Shown here: one piece after another, positions 24,917 through 35,576 of the stretch
Numbering within the stretch: the stretch's first letter is position 1
Layout of the letters: each line of letters opens with the position of its first letter
Assembly: GCA_963402885.1 (NCBI GenBank)
Contig: OY727100.1
Location: 23,717,665 to 23,781,664, forward strand
Reading direction: 5' to 3'
DNA length: 64,000 nt
Source: Antedon bifida
Lineage: Eukaryota > Echinodermata > Crinoidea > Comatulida > Antedonidae
Made by a program: the position numbers and the translations under genes
Notes under the pieces: model-generated
Database searches by the model: none
The model's input: the letters and a program-made list of their open reading frames with translations, nothing else
Told to the model about the DNA's origin: nothing

Positions 24917-27900
24917 ATGAAGACATATAGTGGAGTTCTACCACTACTATCTATTCATATTGTATTGTATATCATTCAACCAATATCAGGTAAGAGGTCC
25001 TACAATATATTGTACTATTCAATAATTAGTATATTACAGTAAAGGCCTGTATTAAAGTAGGCCTAAAAGAACAGATAAATTGTTCGGGTCACTGTGTTTT
25101 CAATACGGTAATACCAATTTCTATAAATAAAATGATTCATCACTGTATATATAATAGACCTACAAAAACATCACGTTATTCGCTGAACTGTTCAAAAGAT
25201 GGTATTATACAAAACTGCCTTTGAATTTGTATTTAAGATGTGCTATATATTATTATTATTAAATAACACCTTTAATAGTACTGTACATTCATTCCCAGTG
25301 TTCATATTTGCCATTGATATTAGCTGTGGAGTTCTTGAGAACTCCTCCCTGCTGTGGGCGGGGTCAATGAACAGTCAGGGACGTAAATGTAGACCAGGTC
25401 ACCATAATTAACAAGGAGAGGCTTATTAAAGAAATACAGACATATGGTCGGTGTCTTAGGACAATTTTACCTCAAGTTTATCACTTTCGGACATTCTTGC
25501 GCCTATTTTCGGACATTCCCTTTACATTACAGTAATGACCGTCACAATGGCAGATAATTGTATTTATTTTTAATAAGTTGGAAATAATTAATGGATATTA
25601 TCATACCTCCTTGGGAAGACTGTGTCATCAGAGTTTGATGTACCGACTCACCAGACAATAATTTGTTTTTCACACGATTCGTTCTTTGTCGAATTTAATG
25701 CTATATGGTTGAATTGCGCCATAAAGAATATACAAAATCATAGATCGTTATCCGATTTACATATTTTCAAAACTTAATAATAGCAACAAATGAGTTTTTG
25801 TACTTTTCTGTGGGGAAATATAAATGAATGTCTATCTTTTCAGATTCAAGGCCGCGTTCACATTGTGTATTTCGTTTTACACTTCGCGCGCGCGCATGTT
25901 GCACCAGGGCGTCCAATGCAAAATAGCACAGGAGGCGCGGTCTAGTCATGAAAAATCAGCGATACACCCTTCTTTGTTTTGTCATTGTTGTTGTACCACC
26001 AGCTAGCCAGACACTAAACCATAGCACAATGCATGCCCCATGCATCTATTTATATTTCACGTTAAACAATAATACACAAATTCCTCTTTAGTTGAAAATG
26101 ATGTGATTGTTGTACATTAAAGTTTATATATTTTACCTTACAAATAATATACAATTTAGGTTTGTTGCTCATTAAATCACTACAGGGGGTCTACTCTGGA
26201 TGTCACACTGAAAATGGAACATTTATCCCCAATAATAATGTTCCAAGAACCGTTATACCAGGGAAGAGTACTTTTCCCTGGTTATACATTGTTTGGCAAA
26301 AACAACATTTCAAAGTTGGTTGAACCGTGTTGAATACCAGGAAGTTGAAATACTACCAAACACATTAAAATACATATTCGACAAAAGTAACCTTGGCTAT
26401 ACTTAGAGTTAATTGTCCGACTTAAAATCAATGCTATTTATTTCTGAAAGTGCTCTGTCAAAACCTTTTACACGCTACATTAATACGATGACCTGTCTGT
26501 GTGCGCTTCACACGATGACTTCCCTAAGAAACAACAATATTGTATCAAATCTTCTTTGGCAGTATAATACTGTACACATATTATTTATATTATTATTATG
26601 TTATTGTATAACATCATTAGGACATACTAAGTCACATTGATGTACCAATTGATAGAATATAACAAAAATCAACAACTAAACGTTAGCGTATCAGAGTGAT
26701 GACAGCGTGTTAGGCACGCACGGTCCAATAGTGCCTGCCCACCGGCCGCGCGCCATACTAATGTCGACTTCTTTTGAATTTGAGTATGGTAGGCCTAGCC
26801 TTCCTAGCTTAAAAATGAGATAAAACCATTTAACTTACCGTCTTAAAATAAGACCTCGTTGATCACAAAGTTGAGTAACACTCGTCACTAATATCATATA
26901 ATTAAATTAATTACTATTTACTATTCATTTTGGAAGTTAAAATGGTCCAAGAAATCCAACCGCCATGCCGTGTGTAGTCTAAGTGCGCGCCGTCTTACGG
27001 TTGTAAGCACCATTCTGATTGGTCGGAAGTAACCTAGAGATCGTCTGCAAATGAGCACCAATGAAAGTCACACAAACATATCACGTGTTATTAATATACT
27101 GACATAAATTAGCAAATATTATGAATAATAATTAATATATAATAATATTACTTAATTTTTATGATTGTTGTTTTTAAATTGAAGACTCTGAATTTAAGTT
27201 ACAAGGGCTATATTTATTGTTTATACTGAGTATGTCGATACGATTTGATTTTGAACTAATCGAATCTAAGGTCAAGGTTCACAAATTAAGGAACTTTGTA
27301 TTTAAATAAACAATAGAATGTTCTTTTATTCATTATTAGTATAAAGAATACTTGTTGGTTTTCGAGAAGGATAATTTATTTTCAGTTCTGTAAGTCGACT
27401 TTGTGCATCGTCATCGATTCATGACTTCATTGTTATTCCAAGGCTGTTATGCTGTTATTGATGGCTCGACTACATTCATCATTGTTATTTATCGTCTGAC
27501 TGTTGTTAACTGTTGGATACGTGCAATGCATGATTTATAGCTATAGCCTAATCATACATTCATAAAACATTAAAAAAATGTTTTGATGCAAAAGCGATTT
27601 CCAATAATGTGTGGGGTGTCATGTGATTCGCGCCTTAAGGAGTTTACTAATATCAATGCGCGTCATAAGAAAACATTTGTCGTAGTACATAGGCTAGCCT
27701 ACAAATACATACGCTGCAACAAAATTAATATTGTAGGTAAACAGGTTATGTTATAAACAATAAATCATGAACAATACCGTCGTCATATTGATACTTTGAT
27801 GACACTTTTCCCGGAGGTTCGTGGCCTATTTGTTATTACGCCAACTAAAGGTTAAACGTTGACGCAAGGTTCTTGACTTTTAGGCACTACCCGGAATCTT

Positions 27901-29620
27901 TGCTGTTGGTTCTTTATGGTCCGTGTCAACTAATTTATTCACTATCTTGGGAAATCTATTTAGGCTAGTTGATGATTTTACCTGAAGTGTTTATATTGTA
28001 TGTTTATATTATGTTTTTTTTCTCTCTTCGACAGTTGCTCCCCAGTCGATCTCCGTAACGACTCCGACTTTTACGACAGCGACCGTTCGAGAAACGGTCT
28101 CCCTGGAGTGCTCGTATGAATCAACTACAACGCCACAAGATGTCTTCATCTATTGGTCGAAAGTAAATTCGAAAGGAAGCGATCTAATTCTTGAAATAAA
28201 CTATGCGTATTCGTCAGTTTCTGAGCCATATAAGGATCGTTTTAAACGTCACGGGGCTAGTAATAATTTACAGATCAAAGATGTAAATTTAGAGGATGCT
28301 GGAATTTACACGTGTAATGTGACAATTAGGGAATTGGTCCACAAATCAAGTACATCTAATGTTGAATTAGTAGTGAACGGTACGTGAAGTTAAGTTTGGT
28401 TCTCACTTGTACACAACGCAATGGGTGTACGCGCAATGCAGCGTACGCGCAACGCAAGTTGGATGACCAATCACAATCGACAAAAGATTCATCGCGTTGT
28501 GATTGGTCAAATGTTTTACGTCACGCTTATTACGTCCTTGGCGTTCCAGTGATTACTTATTTATTTATTGTTTATAAATAAATATCATTGAATCATTTAT
28601 GGTGAGGTGGTACATACTTATTATTTTCCATTTTATTTTCCACCTTCTCAACAATCTTTGTTTGATTTCAGATGATAGTACAAATACAGCTCTTATTGTT
28701 GTGCTGTTAGTCCTCGCCTTCTTCATTGTGGTCGCTTTGGTGATTTTTCTTTTTTACATTTCAAGAAAGAAAAGAAGAAGTAAAGGTTCTAGCGTTACTG
28801 ACGGTAGGTTTCAATTTATCTTTGAAGAAATGTGACATTGCGTGAGAGTGTACAGAATAATGAAGTACCATAAACAATAGTCAATTAAAGCATCTATTTA
28901 AATTTGTGGAGTTTAAATGAGTTTGTTTCCTCTTTCATTTAGGTGTATCATGCGATAGCGTAGAAGAGAAGTAAGTATTGTTTTTATTCAATTGAAATAA
29001 TCAAAATTATTTTTTTTCCAAATCAAATAAATGCATTCATTCAGGCGTTTTAAAAGTGATAAAATAATTGGTATTTTTCATCTTAGGGGATTAAATAAGA
29101 AATTTATGTGGAACGACGTGTCATTAGATACTGGTAATCAGCCTCCCGATCCGGTGGTGCCTTCGCCTCCCAGCCCTGCAGAAGATAACAGTTCGGTTAC
29201 CAGTTATCCTTGTTCTACGGTAAGCTTGTGCTTAAAATGCCACAGTGGTATCTTATTTGATTATTACATACAGACTATATCTTTGATTATTATCAATAAA
29301 ATTTAAATTTGCTTAACAATTTACTTATATCTATCTCTTCATTCATCTTTCCATAGGCGTTTACTGAAAGATCTGTGAGTGATATTTGGTCGTTTTTTAG
29401 TGGTGACGATCGAGGAAGTATAGCATACCCGCCAGCCACGCCTCTCAACAGGACATTTGAACGCGGGAGTATCGCGTACCCGTCTCCTACGCAACTTAGC
29501 GGAACATTCGATTGGGGGTTTATGGGACATCCTTCTGGTCGAAGGAAGGCTAACAATAATGACAGCAGAAGTCAAAGGAAAATCGAAACAAAAGAATCGA
29601 ATCCAACTACAAAGCAATAA
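24917..29620 (+). CDS. Single V-type Ig-domain type I transmembrane protein, unassigned
   Basis: Six exons: 24917-24989, 28035-28379, 28672-28803, 28943-28970, 29087-29219 and 29357-29620. They are phase-consistent and give 324 aa. Residues 1-24 form a signal peptide (MKTYSGVLPLLSIHIVLYII). Exon 2 is one Ig domain with the B-strand cysteine in SLECSYES, tryptophan in IYWSK and the F-strand motif LEDAGIYTCNV. Exon 3 gives a transmembrane helix (ALIVVLLVLAFFIVVALVIF) and a basic stop-transfer (RKKRRSK). The cytoplasmic tail is rich in Pro, Ser and Thr, with two 17-residue repeats starting RGSIAYP. It resembles small receptor or adhesion molecules of the CTX/VSIG type, but I cannot name an ortholog. 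The IAYPPA and IAYPSP tyrosines do not fit the ITIM consensus. Confidence 0.82.
24990..28034 (+). other. Ig-receptor intron 1 (3 kb)
   Basis: No supported coding exon. It contains TAGGCC-containing stretches (25043-25065, 26789-26810), a hairpin around ACCAGGGAAGAGTAC (26257-26283) and a CG-rich patch near 25885-25940. Short open frames (25199, 25824, 26413) have no recognisable domain and poor context, and I do not call them. Confidence 0.6.
28393..28557. mobile_element. MITE family 2, copy in an Ig-receptor intron
   Basis: It begins AGTTTGGTTCTCACTTGTAC directly after TTA, 13 bases past the donor of Ig exon 2. The middle has inverted GACCAATCACAA and TTGTGATTGGTC. The right terminus is poorly preserved, so the end is approximate. 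Confidence 0.5.
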
Positions 29621-29643
29621 TAATGAAGAATTTTACGGCTTGC

Positions 29644-29789
29644 CATGATCAAACTATTTTGACAAAAAATGTGATGTGCCACAAATATGGTAGTGATATG
29701 CCCAAATATGGGGGCATGGTATGACATCATTTCCATATATGGGCACATCACATTTTTGTCACATAAAGTTTGATAGTGTAGACAGAGCT
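29644..29789. mobile_element. MITE family 1, copy 7, with replaced left terminus
   Basis: The right end TTTGATAGTGTAGACAGAGCT is intact and followed by TTA. The left end begins ATCAAACTATTTTGACAAAA, but the outer terminal segment is missing. In its place is GGCTTGCCATGATCAAAC, which also occurs just beyond the right end (29795-29813). It lies in the Ig-receptor 3' UTR. Confidence 0.7.
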
Positions 29790-30087
29790 TTACAGCTTGC
29801 CATGATCAAACAGTATAGACTATTTTATATACAAAATGGACGATACACAAACTACCTCAAATGTATCTATATATTGCCTTTGAACTATGTCCACACTACC
29901 CGGTGAATTCATGAAATGTGAGTGGTATAAATAATCCGGTTCAAACAAGGTGTGAACATAACTTCAGAGCCATCCTTGTCTTGTAAACATGAAATGACGT
30001 AATAGAGTCCTCCGCGGTAACATTGAATGTGACGTACGAAGGTGTATCAACGGAAGTTTAGACCTCAGTAAAGCAAGACCTCAGTAA

Positions 30088-30434
30088 AGCTTGGTTCCCA
30101 CTAGAGACGCAACTTAAGTTTTTTTTTTGTTTTTTTTTTTCACCATATTTAATGAGAGTGATACATCCAGCTATTGCTGATCATTAGGGACACTCAGAGG
30201 TTCACAAGACAAACATATACACAAGATGCTATACATAAACAAAGTCGTATTACAAGTCTTTGGGAGTGGAGTAATTTGGTCCTTAGAAAAAATCCTGACA
30301 TGTGACAGGACCCTTGGAGTGGTAGCCAAGCATCATAACCACCAAGCCACAACTCCACTGGTTATTTGACCATTCAGTTGCTTGTCATTGATTGGTCAAA
30401 TGTCCTTGCGTTGCGTCCTAGTGGGAAACAAGCT
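30088..30434. mobile_element. MITE family 2, split by a SINE
   Basis: The left end AGCTTGGTTCCCACTAGAGA and the right end ending CCTAGTGGGAAACAAGCT are inverted repeats flanked by TAA (30085-30087, 30435-30437). The interior is interrupted by a minus-strand SINE at 30121-30353. The 3-bp TAA duplication suggests the same class of mobiliser as MITE family 1. Confidence 0.65.
30121..30353 (-). mobile_element. tRNA-derived SINE inserted in a MITE
   Basis: On the minus strand it starts GTGGAGTTGTGGCTTGGTGG (A-box-like) and ends with an A-rich tail, seen on the plus strand as runs of T at 30120-30140. The head matches the fragment at 566-622. Insertion inside the family-2 MITE shows that the SINE is the younger of the two. 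Confidence 0.55.
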
Positions 30435-30447
30435 TAACATGGACGGA

Positions 30448-30478
30448 CCAGGGAAGAGTTAATTTAACTCTTCCCTGG
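30448..30478. repeat. Perfect 31-nt palindrome
   Basis: CCAGGGAAGAGTTAA is followed by a single T and then its exact reverse complement. A related imperfect hairpin with the same CCAGGGAAGAGT core lies at 26257-26283, in Ig-receptor intron 1. Confidence 0.8.
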
Positions 30479-31621
30479 ACGGACAAACTTTATTAAAATG
30501 GAAGCCAATAGATTAGGTTGTGAGAACGTAACAAAATATAAATGAGGAGTTCGGATGGGATGTATCAGTAAAGATACTGTGTTAAGAACTAGTAAAAAAA
30601 AGTGCCTTATAAGTACATACAGTACCAGATTTTTGAATTGTTAATTTTTATATGGTATCTACTTATTTTCCACCATTACAGCACTGTCTATTGCACCGAC
30701 TACTGTGCCTTAAACATGAACAAGTTTTGTATTAAGCCACGGAAGGGTGGCTATTTGTCCTTAAGATAGGATTGTATTTTTTGTATTATTTGATGATTTA
30801 TATTTTAAACTGCTGTAAATAGCACAAAGCAATACAATTTGACGTTAAGTTTATCAAAATGTATTTTTCGTGTTCGTAGACTACAAAAGCCTTGATTTTG
30901 TTATATTATGCAAACCTTGTTTTAAATTAAATTTATCAGAATATTCAATACAACTGTATAGCACAACACACTGTAAATATTGTATTTTTTAAACGATGCA
31001 TTTGGGTATTAAAATGTCTATTTATGAGTATGATTATTTTTATAGTTTTTGTTTAATCAACATCTGTAAAATAACACATGTTAACCAACAATACACAACA
31101 CAACACGTTGACGTATGACATCAATACACATTCTATCTGCATTTTATTTTACATTTTATTTCACAACTTGCTTTGATGAGAAATAGTCACTTAGTACCAA
31201 GTGTGTGTGAGATTGTTTACGTGTGAATTCAATATATGTGGCACCTGATTGATTTCAACATACAATCATTATGGTGACACTTTTATTTCTCAAAATTTGA
31301 CACAAATTCGATATCTCATAAAGCTAAATTTAACATGTCTATGCATAATTATATAAATTTCCTTATAAAATACAAAATTATTTTTATTTATAAATATTCT
31401 CATTTACATAAATATATTAGTTATCAAAAAGCAACCAAGATAGTATAGCACTGGAAAACTAAGTACAGTCAACTCCCAATACCAGACTCTGTTAAAACCG
31501 GAAACTCTCCCAACACCAGACTTTATTTGAAGTCCAAAAGGTCCCAAATTCATGTTTAGATGATTAGAAAACAAATGTAACAACCACCATTTTGTAGTAG
31601 ACCCATTCATTAAGTACTGTA

Positions 31622-33446
31622 CTAGATGTCAAGAGGATTGAGACCAAACTCAATAAGTCTCCTCTTATTTTCTGCATGTATAAGTGTTGCTTCGTTCTTC
31701 CATCGGCCCTTAGCAACATCCAATTTGGCCACCATGCTGTCAAGAGCATCCTAAAACAGAACAAAAAGTAGTCATAACTTAAACATAATTGCTTATTCTG
31801 CTTAATTTATAGCAATACCCAGTTAAGACCCCATTGTACTAGTATACACACTGTCACACACAGACACTTATCATAACTCATCATGAGGGTCCATTGATTA
31901 GGGTCACCCTCTATAAATAAGGTAACATAAAATAAATAAATAAATAAAGAGAATTTATCAACAGTACAAAGAGTAATACTGTAGTTAGAAAATATCAGCA
32001 ATCTAATAATTACAATTTGCTAAAACTTACATGAAGCACGCCCTCGTATGCCAACTCCATGCCTTCGATTTTAGTCTCAAGTTCCGATATCTTTTGATCT
32101 TTCTCTTCGGTTATTTTCTCTTTCTCTAATTTAGTTTCTTTCAACTCAATCTGAGTTCTCTCTGCAATCGAAGAAACATTAACAATTATATGTAAAAAAT
32201 AATTTACAAAATACGATAATTTGAGGCTTAGTGGGTGGAGTAGAAAGAGTAGTGAGTTGCTAATAGCTCCACTACTTTTTTTATAAATAGGATTTCGTTA
32301 CTGAATTTGGTTTTTATTTTATGACTGTCTTTACCTAGTTGAACATTAACCTTGCCAAGTTCAGCTTCCAACTGGTGAATCCTCATAGCCATTTCTGTCT
32401 GCATTGTCTTGTACTGTCTTGTCATATCTATTTATGTCAGAAATGTTAATATATTTGTGTACATTTTTCAAGCAATACACTGTCTATATATATCAACAGC
32501 TCCATGTATTGGAAGTAGCTATTGTGAGTACTGTAATTACAGTCATGAAGCTGTAAGCCAGTACTATTACATTTTATTTTCTTTTACATTCCAAATAGTC
32601 TATACGCTGTATATCAAGTCAATACAGTTTAATAGTGGAGATAAGCTAACGAAGTGGGTGGGGTGTCTAGTACAGCAATGAATGAAAATATGAACAACCC
32701 ACTCATTTTCGGAACTTATAGAATCTAATCACTACCTGTTGTGACATCTCGCTGGTCTGACTTGTGTTGCATCAGAGCCTCTTCTGCTGATTGCATGCGG
32801 TTCTTCCATTCTTCGCTGTGCACTTGTGACCTTCGAGTTAAATCTTTTCTATTTGCTAAGTGGTCCTTCAACGCTTCTATTTCATGTAACGTTTTCTTGT
32901 ACTTATCTTCAATGGACAATTCAGCATCTAAAATTAAACATAATTATTACTATAGACTATAAATAAATTATGAGAACAAAATACTGTGTTATTCATATTA
33001 AAATATTAATTAATAATAATTAATATGATTTCATTTTTGTGAGTCAGAAGATGGTGGTTGGTTGCTTAACTTACTGGGCCTCTCTAGTCTAGTCATGGAG
33101 GTATAAAATATTTTATACCTCCATGGTCTAGTACCGTCGATCCTGCCTAACACTTAATTATATCTAAAAGTAGGCCTAGGGCCTAGTACTTTGGTCTAAG
33201 CTACTCTAGGCCTACTGGCATAAAGACCCTGTCTGTAGTGTGCTAGCCTAGTAGGCTTAGGCCTAGGCCTAGGCCTAGACCTGGGTGAGTAGCCTACTTA
33301 CTGTACAACTTACTACTACTAAGCCTAGCCTAGTTATACAGTTTTATAGGGCTACATAATCTTAATATTATTAACAACTAAATGGCATTACCATCCTTCT
33401 TTTTCTTGCCCTTTTTCTTGCCTTTTCCTTTCTTTTTAGGTGGCAT
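31622..33446 (-). CDS. DRC12: Dynein regulatory complex subunit 12 (CCDC153)
   Basis: DRC12/CCDC153 is a small coiled-coil subunit of the nexin-dynein regulatory complex of motile cilia (family knowledge). Five exons: 33392-33446, 32736-32927, 32335-32427, 32031-32161 and 31622-31750. Phases agree, giving 199 aa, close to the human length of about 210. The N-terminus is strongly basic (MPPKKKGKGKKKGKKKKD), as in the family. The middle is a continuous heptad-rich coiled coil (KYKKTLHEIEALKDHL, MTRQYKTMQTEMAMRIHQLE). The C-terminus ends LIEFGLNPLDI, the diagnostic family tail. Intron 1 holds a TAGGCC-rich patch and a 32-nt palindrome. A Harbinger transposon begins 67 bases upstream of the ATG. 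Confidence 0.93.
33094..33125. repeat. Perfect 32-nt palindrome in DRC12 intron 1
   Basis: CATGGAGGTATAAAAT is followed immediately by its exact reverse complement, with no loop. It contains TATAAAATATTTTATA at its centre. No matching copy was seen elsewhere in the window. Confidence 0.85.
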
Positions 33447-33513
33447 TCTGTTTATCCAAAACGGATTATTTATCAAAACAATCAAGAAAAGGTCGGCGCA
33501 GCGTCTAGTAACT

Positions 33514-33546
33514 AGAGAGCTTTCGCTATCTCGGATCGGGAACGAG
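33514..33546 (+). repeat. Harbinger left terminal inverted repeat
   Basis: Begins AGAGAGCTTTCGCTATCTCG and continues to AACGAG. It differs from the right copy by one extra G after TATCTC. It is preceded by the ACT target duplication. Confidence 0.9.
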
Positions 33547-33776
33547 AACCAGCATTAATTACCGGTTCTCGATCTCGTACTTGTTTTAAGAACAATGTAG
33601 TTTCGTATCCTCGATCACCGATAATATGAAAACTATAGGTGGCAGCAGAGTTCTGATACGCTTCAAAGCAGACGATATAAACAAAAACAAACTACTGTAG
33701 TAGTAGTAGTACTGTGTACACTCGATCGTAACTAATCTAGGCCCAGGTCCTAGAGTACTATTAAAGTAACGTGAAA

Positions 33777-34850
33777 ATGGCCGAAAATTTGGTAGATTTT
33801 GCAATTGATAATCATGATGAGGATCTATTACAGTACGCTTTAGATAGACAGGTATTTGAAAGAAGAAATTCATCAACTTTTGATGTCAATTACGAACGTT
33901 TCAATCTTGACAATTTATCTAATGCCCAGTGCGTTGATAAATTTCGGTTTTCAAAGGAAAACATCCGGAGGTTGATAAGAGTTCTGCGTCTGCCAGTAAA
34001 CATTGTATGCAGAAACAATTGCATTGTTGCTGCAGAAGATGCTCTCTGCATGACATTAAGACGCCTTGCGTTTCCTAATAGACTCACTGATCTTGAACAA
34101 TTATTTGGAAGGCCTTCATCCACTCTATCCTTAGCCATCAATGAAACCATTGATTTAATTTACACTGAACACAATCACTTACTTACTCAATTAGACCAAC
34201 CATGGCTCGATGAAGATCATCTATCATTCTACTCTGAGGTGATTCATGCAAAGGGTGCACCACTGAATAACTGTTTTGGATTTATAGATGGGACTGTACG
34301 TGCCATATGCCGTCCTACACGTTTTCAACGTGCTGTCTTCAATGGACACAAAAGAGTTCATGCTTTGAAGTTTCAGTCAATTGTTCTTCCAAACGGGCTA
34401 ATTGGAAATCTATATGGTCCAGTTGAAGGACGTCGGCATGATGCAGGGATTTTAAGAGAAAGTGGCATTCAAGACCAACTTAGTGCCTTGCCACAAACTC
34501 AAGAGGGAGGTCATTACTGCTTGTATGGAGATCCAGCGTATCCTATACGCCCATGGCTGATTTCACCATTCAGACAAGGAGCTGCAAACTTAGATCAGCG
34601 TCAGCAGGAGTTCAATGCTGCCATGTCTTCTGTACGTGTTTGTGTGGAGTGGGTATTTGGAAAGATACTACAGAACTGGGCTTTTGTGGACTTCAAGAAA
34701 GACCTTAAGGTGTTTTTACAACCAGTGGCAAAATACTATATTGTGGCTGGTTTGCTAACCAATTGTCATACTTGTTTGTATGGGTCAGTAACTGGATCAT
34801 TTTTTGAAGTTGAACCCCCAACACTCGAGGAGTATTTGGGCAACGCTTAA
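33777..34850 (+). CDS. PIF/Harbinger DDE transposase (HARBI1-like nuclease)
   Basis: This is a single-exon 357-aa protein of the PIF/Harbinger DDE endonuclease superfamily, which excises and reinserts the element with help from the Myb-like partner (family knowledge). The catalytic triad is visible: D171 in FGFIDGT, D252 in YGDPAYP and E291 in VCVEWVFGKI. GHKRVHALKFQSIV between the first two acidic residues is typical of the DDE_Tnp_4 fold. The N-terminus carries a helix-turn-helix-like segment (LRRLAFPNRLTDLEQLFGRP). The start is the ATG at 33777; an in-frame GTG two codons earlier is less likely. The position inside matched TIRs shows it belongs to a transposon and is not a domesticated HARBI1. 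An AATAAA at about 35009 could end the transcript. Confidence 0.92.
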   Translation: MAENLVDFAIDNHDEDLLQYALDRQVFERRNSSTFDVNYERFNLDNLSNAQCVDKFRFSKENIRRLIRVLRLPVNIVCRNNCIVAAEDALCMTLRRLAFPNRLTDLEQLFGRPSSTLSLAINETIDLIYTEHNHLLTQLDQPWLDEDHLSFYSEVIHAKGAPLNNCFGFIDGTVRAICRPTRFQRAVFNGHKRVHALKFQSIVLPNGLIGNLYGPVEGRRHDAGILRESGIQDQLSALPQTQEGGHYCLYGDPAYPIRPWLISPFRQGAANLDQRQQEFNAAMSSVRVCVEWVFGKILQNWAFVDFKKDLKVFLQPVAKYYIVAGLLTNCHTCLYGSVTGSFFEVEPPTLEEYLGNA

Positions 34851-34983
34851 TTGAAAACTATAATAGATCCTCAACATAATTATCAATTGCAAAATGTATT
34901 TATTGCACTACTACTACCATAGGTCAAAATTACTTTTCAATTACTATATTTATAAACAGTCTACTATGCTAAATTTCATATTT

Positions 34984-35523
34984 ATGTATTGTCCCTTGAA
35001 ACACAAAAAAATAAAGGTAAAAATATTCTAAATTTAAAGTGGCCATATCAAAGTAATATTAAAGTTATTCACTTTAAGTTGAAAATTCGAGCGAAAAACA
35101 ACAAGTTTACGTAATTAACAGGTAAATTAGTTTGATTACATTTCATCTGGAAAATCGTCGCGAGCGAAAGTAAACAAAGATTTCAAACCATGGGTACGCA
35201 TTATGCATATGCTAATTAGGATTGTTTACAACTCGACATGGTTGAGAAGGTATTTTCACACAGATCATAAGGAAGTTTTATGATTATGCATACAGAGTAG
35301 CCAAACAAGCGCGTTTCATTATGGGATATGTTTTGAGCGAAAACTTTGACTGGAAGTCAGAGTTATTTTCTTAACAAAAAACGTCTGTATTTCAGTTTAA
35401 TGATTTTTTTTAAAAACATTTTTGGTGTTAGTTAATAATTATTATGATACTTCAAAATGAGCCACCTTTTTTCGAAATTTTTTATTTTTAATTTTTTTGG
35501 AATTAGTCAAAGGGACAATACAT
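34984..35523. mobile_element. Inverted-repeat element nested between the Harbinger genes
   Basis: ATGTATTGTCCCTT at 34984-34997 recurs as AAGGGACAATACAT at 35510-35523. Internal blocks with GAGCGAAAA occur in both halves (about 35088 and 35335). No coding capacity. It may be a MITE nested in the Harbinger element or an internal palindromic part of it. Target duplications are unclear. Confidence 0.55.
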
Positions 35524-35576
35524 CTTTAATATATAAATAATTAATGTTTATTAGTTGAATAGTGAGAATAAATAAA

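Larger units (their letters stand above)
29621..31621. other. Ig-receptor 3' UTR and intergenic region before DRC12
   Basis: 2 kb without supported coding sequence. It contains MITE family 1 copy 7 (29644-29789), a family-2 MITE interrupted by a SINE (30088-30434) and a long palindrome (30448-30478). The Ig gene and DRC12 converge here. AATAAA-like signals are plentiful and no specific cleavage site can be assigned. Confidence 0.6.

Noticed and set aside
33777-34850. Interpretation as a domesticated HARBI1 gene
   Set aside because: It is bounded by near-identical TIRs and a target duplication and accompanied by its transposon partner gene, so it is a mobile element gene.
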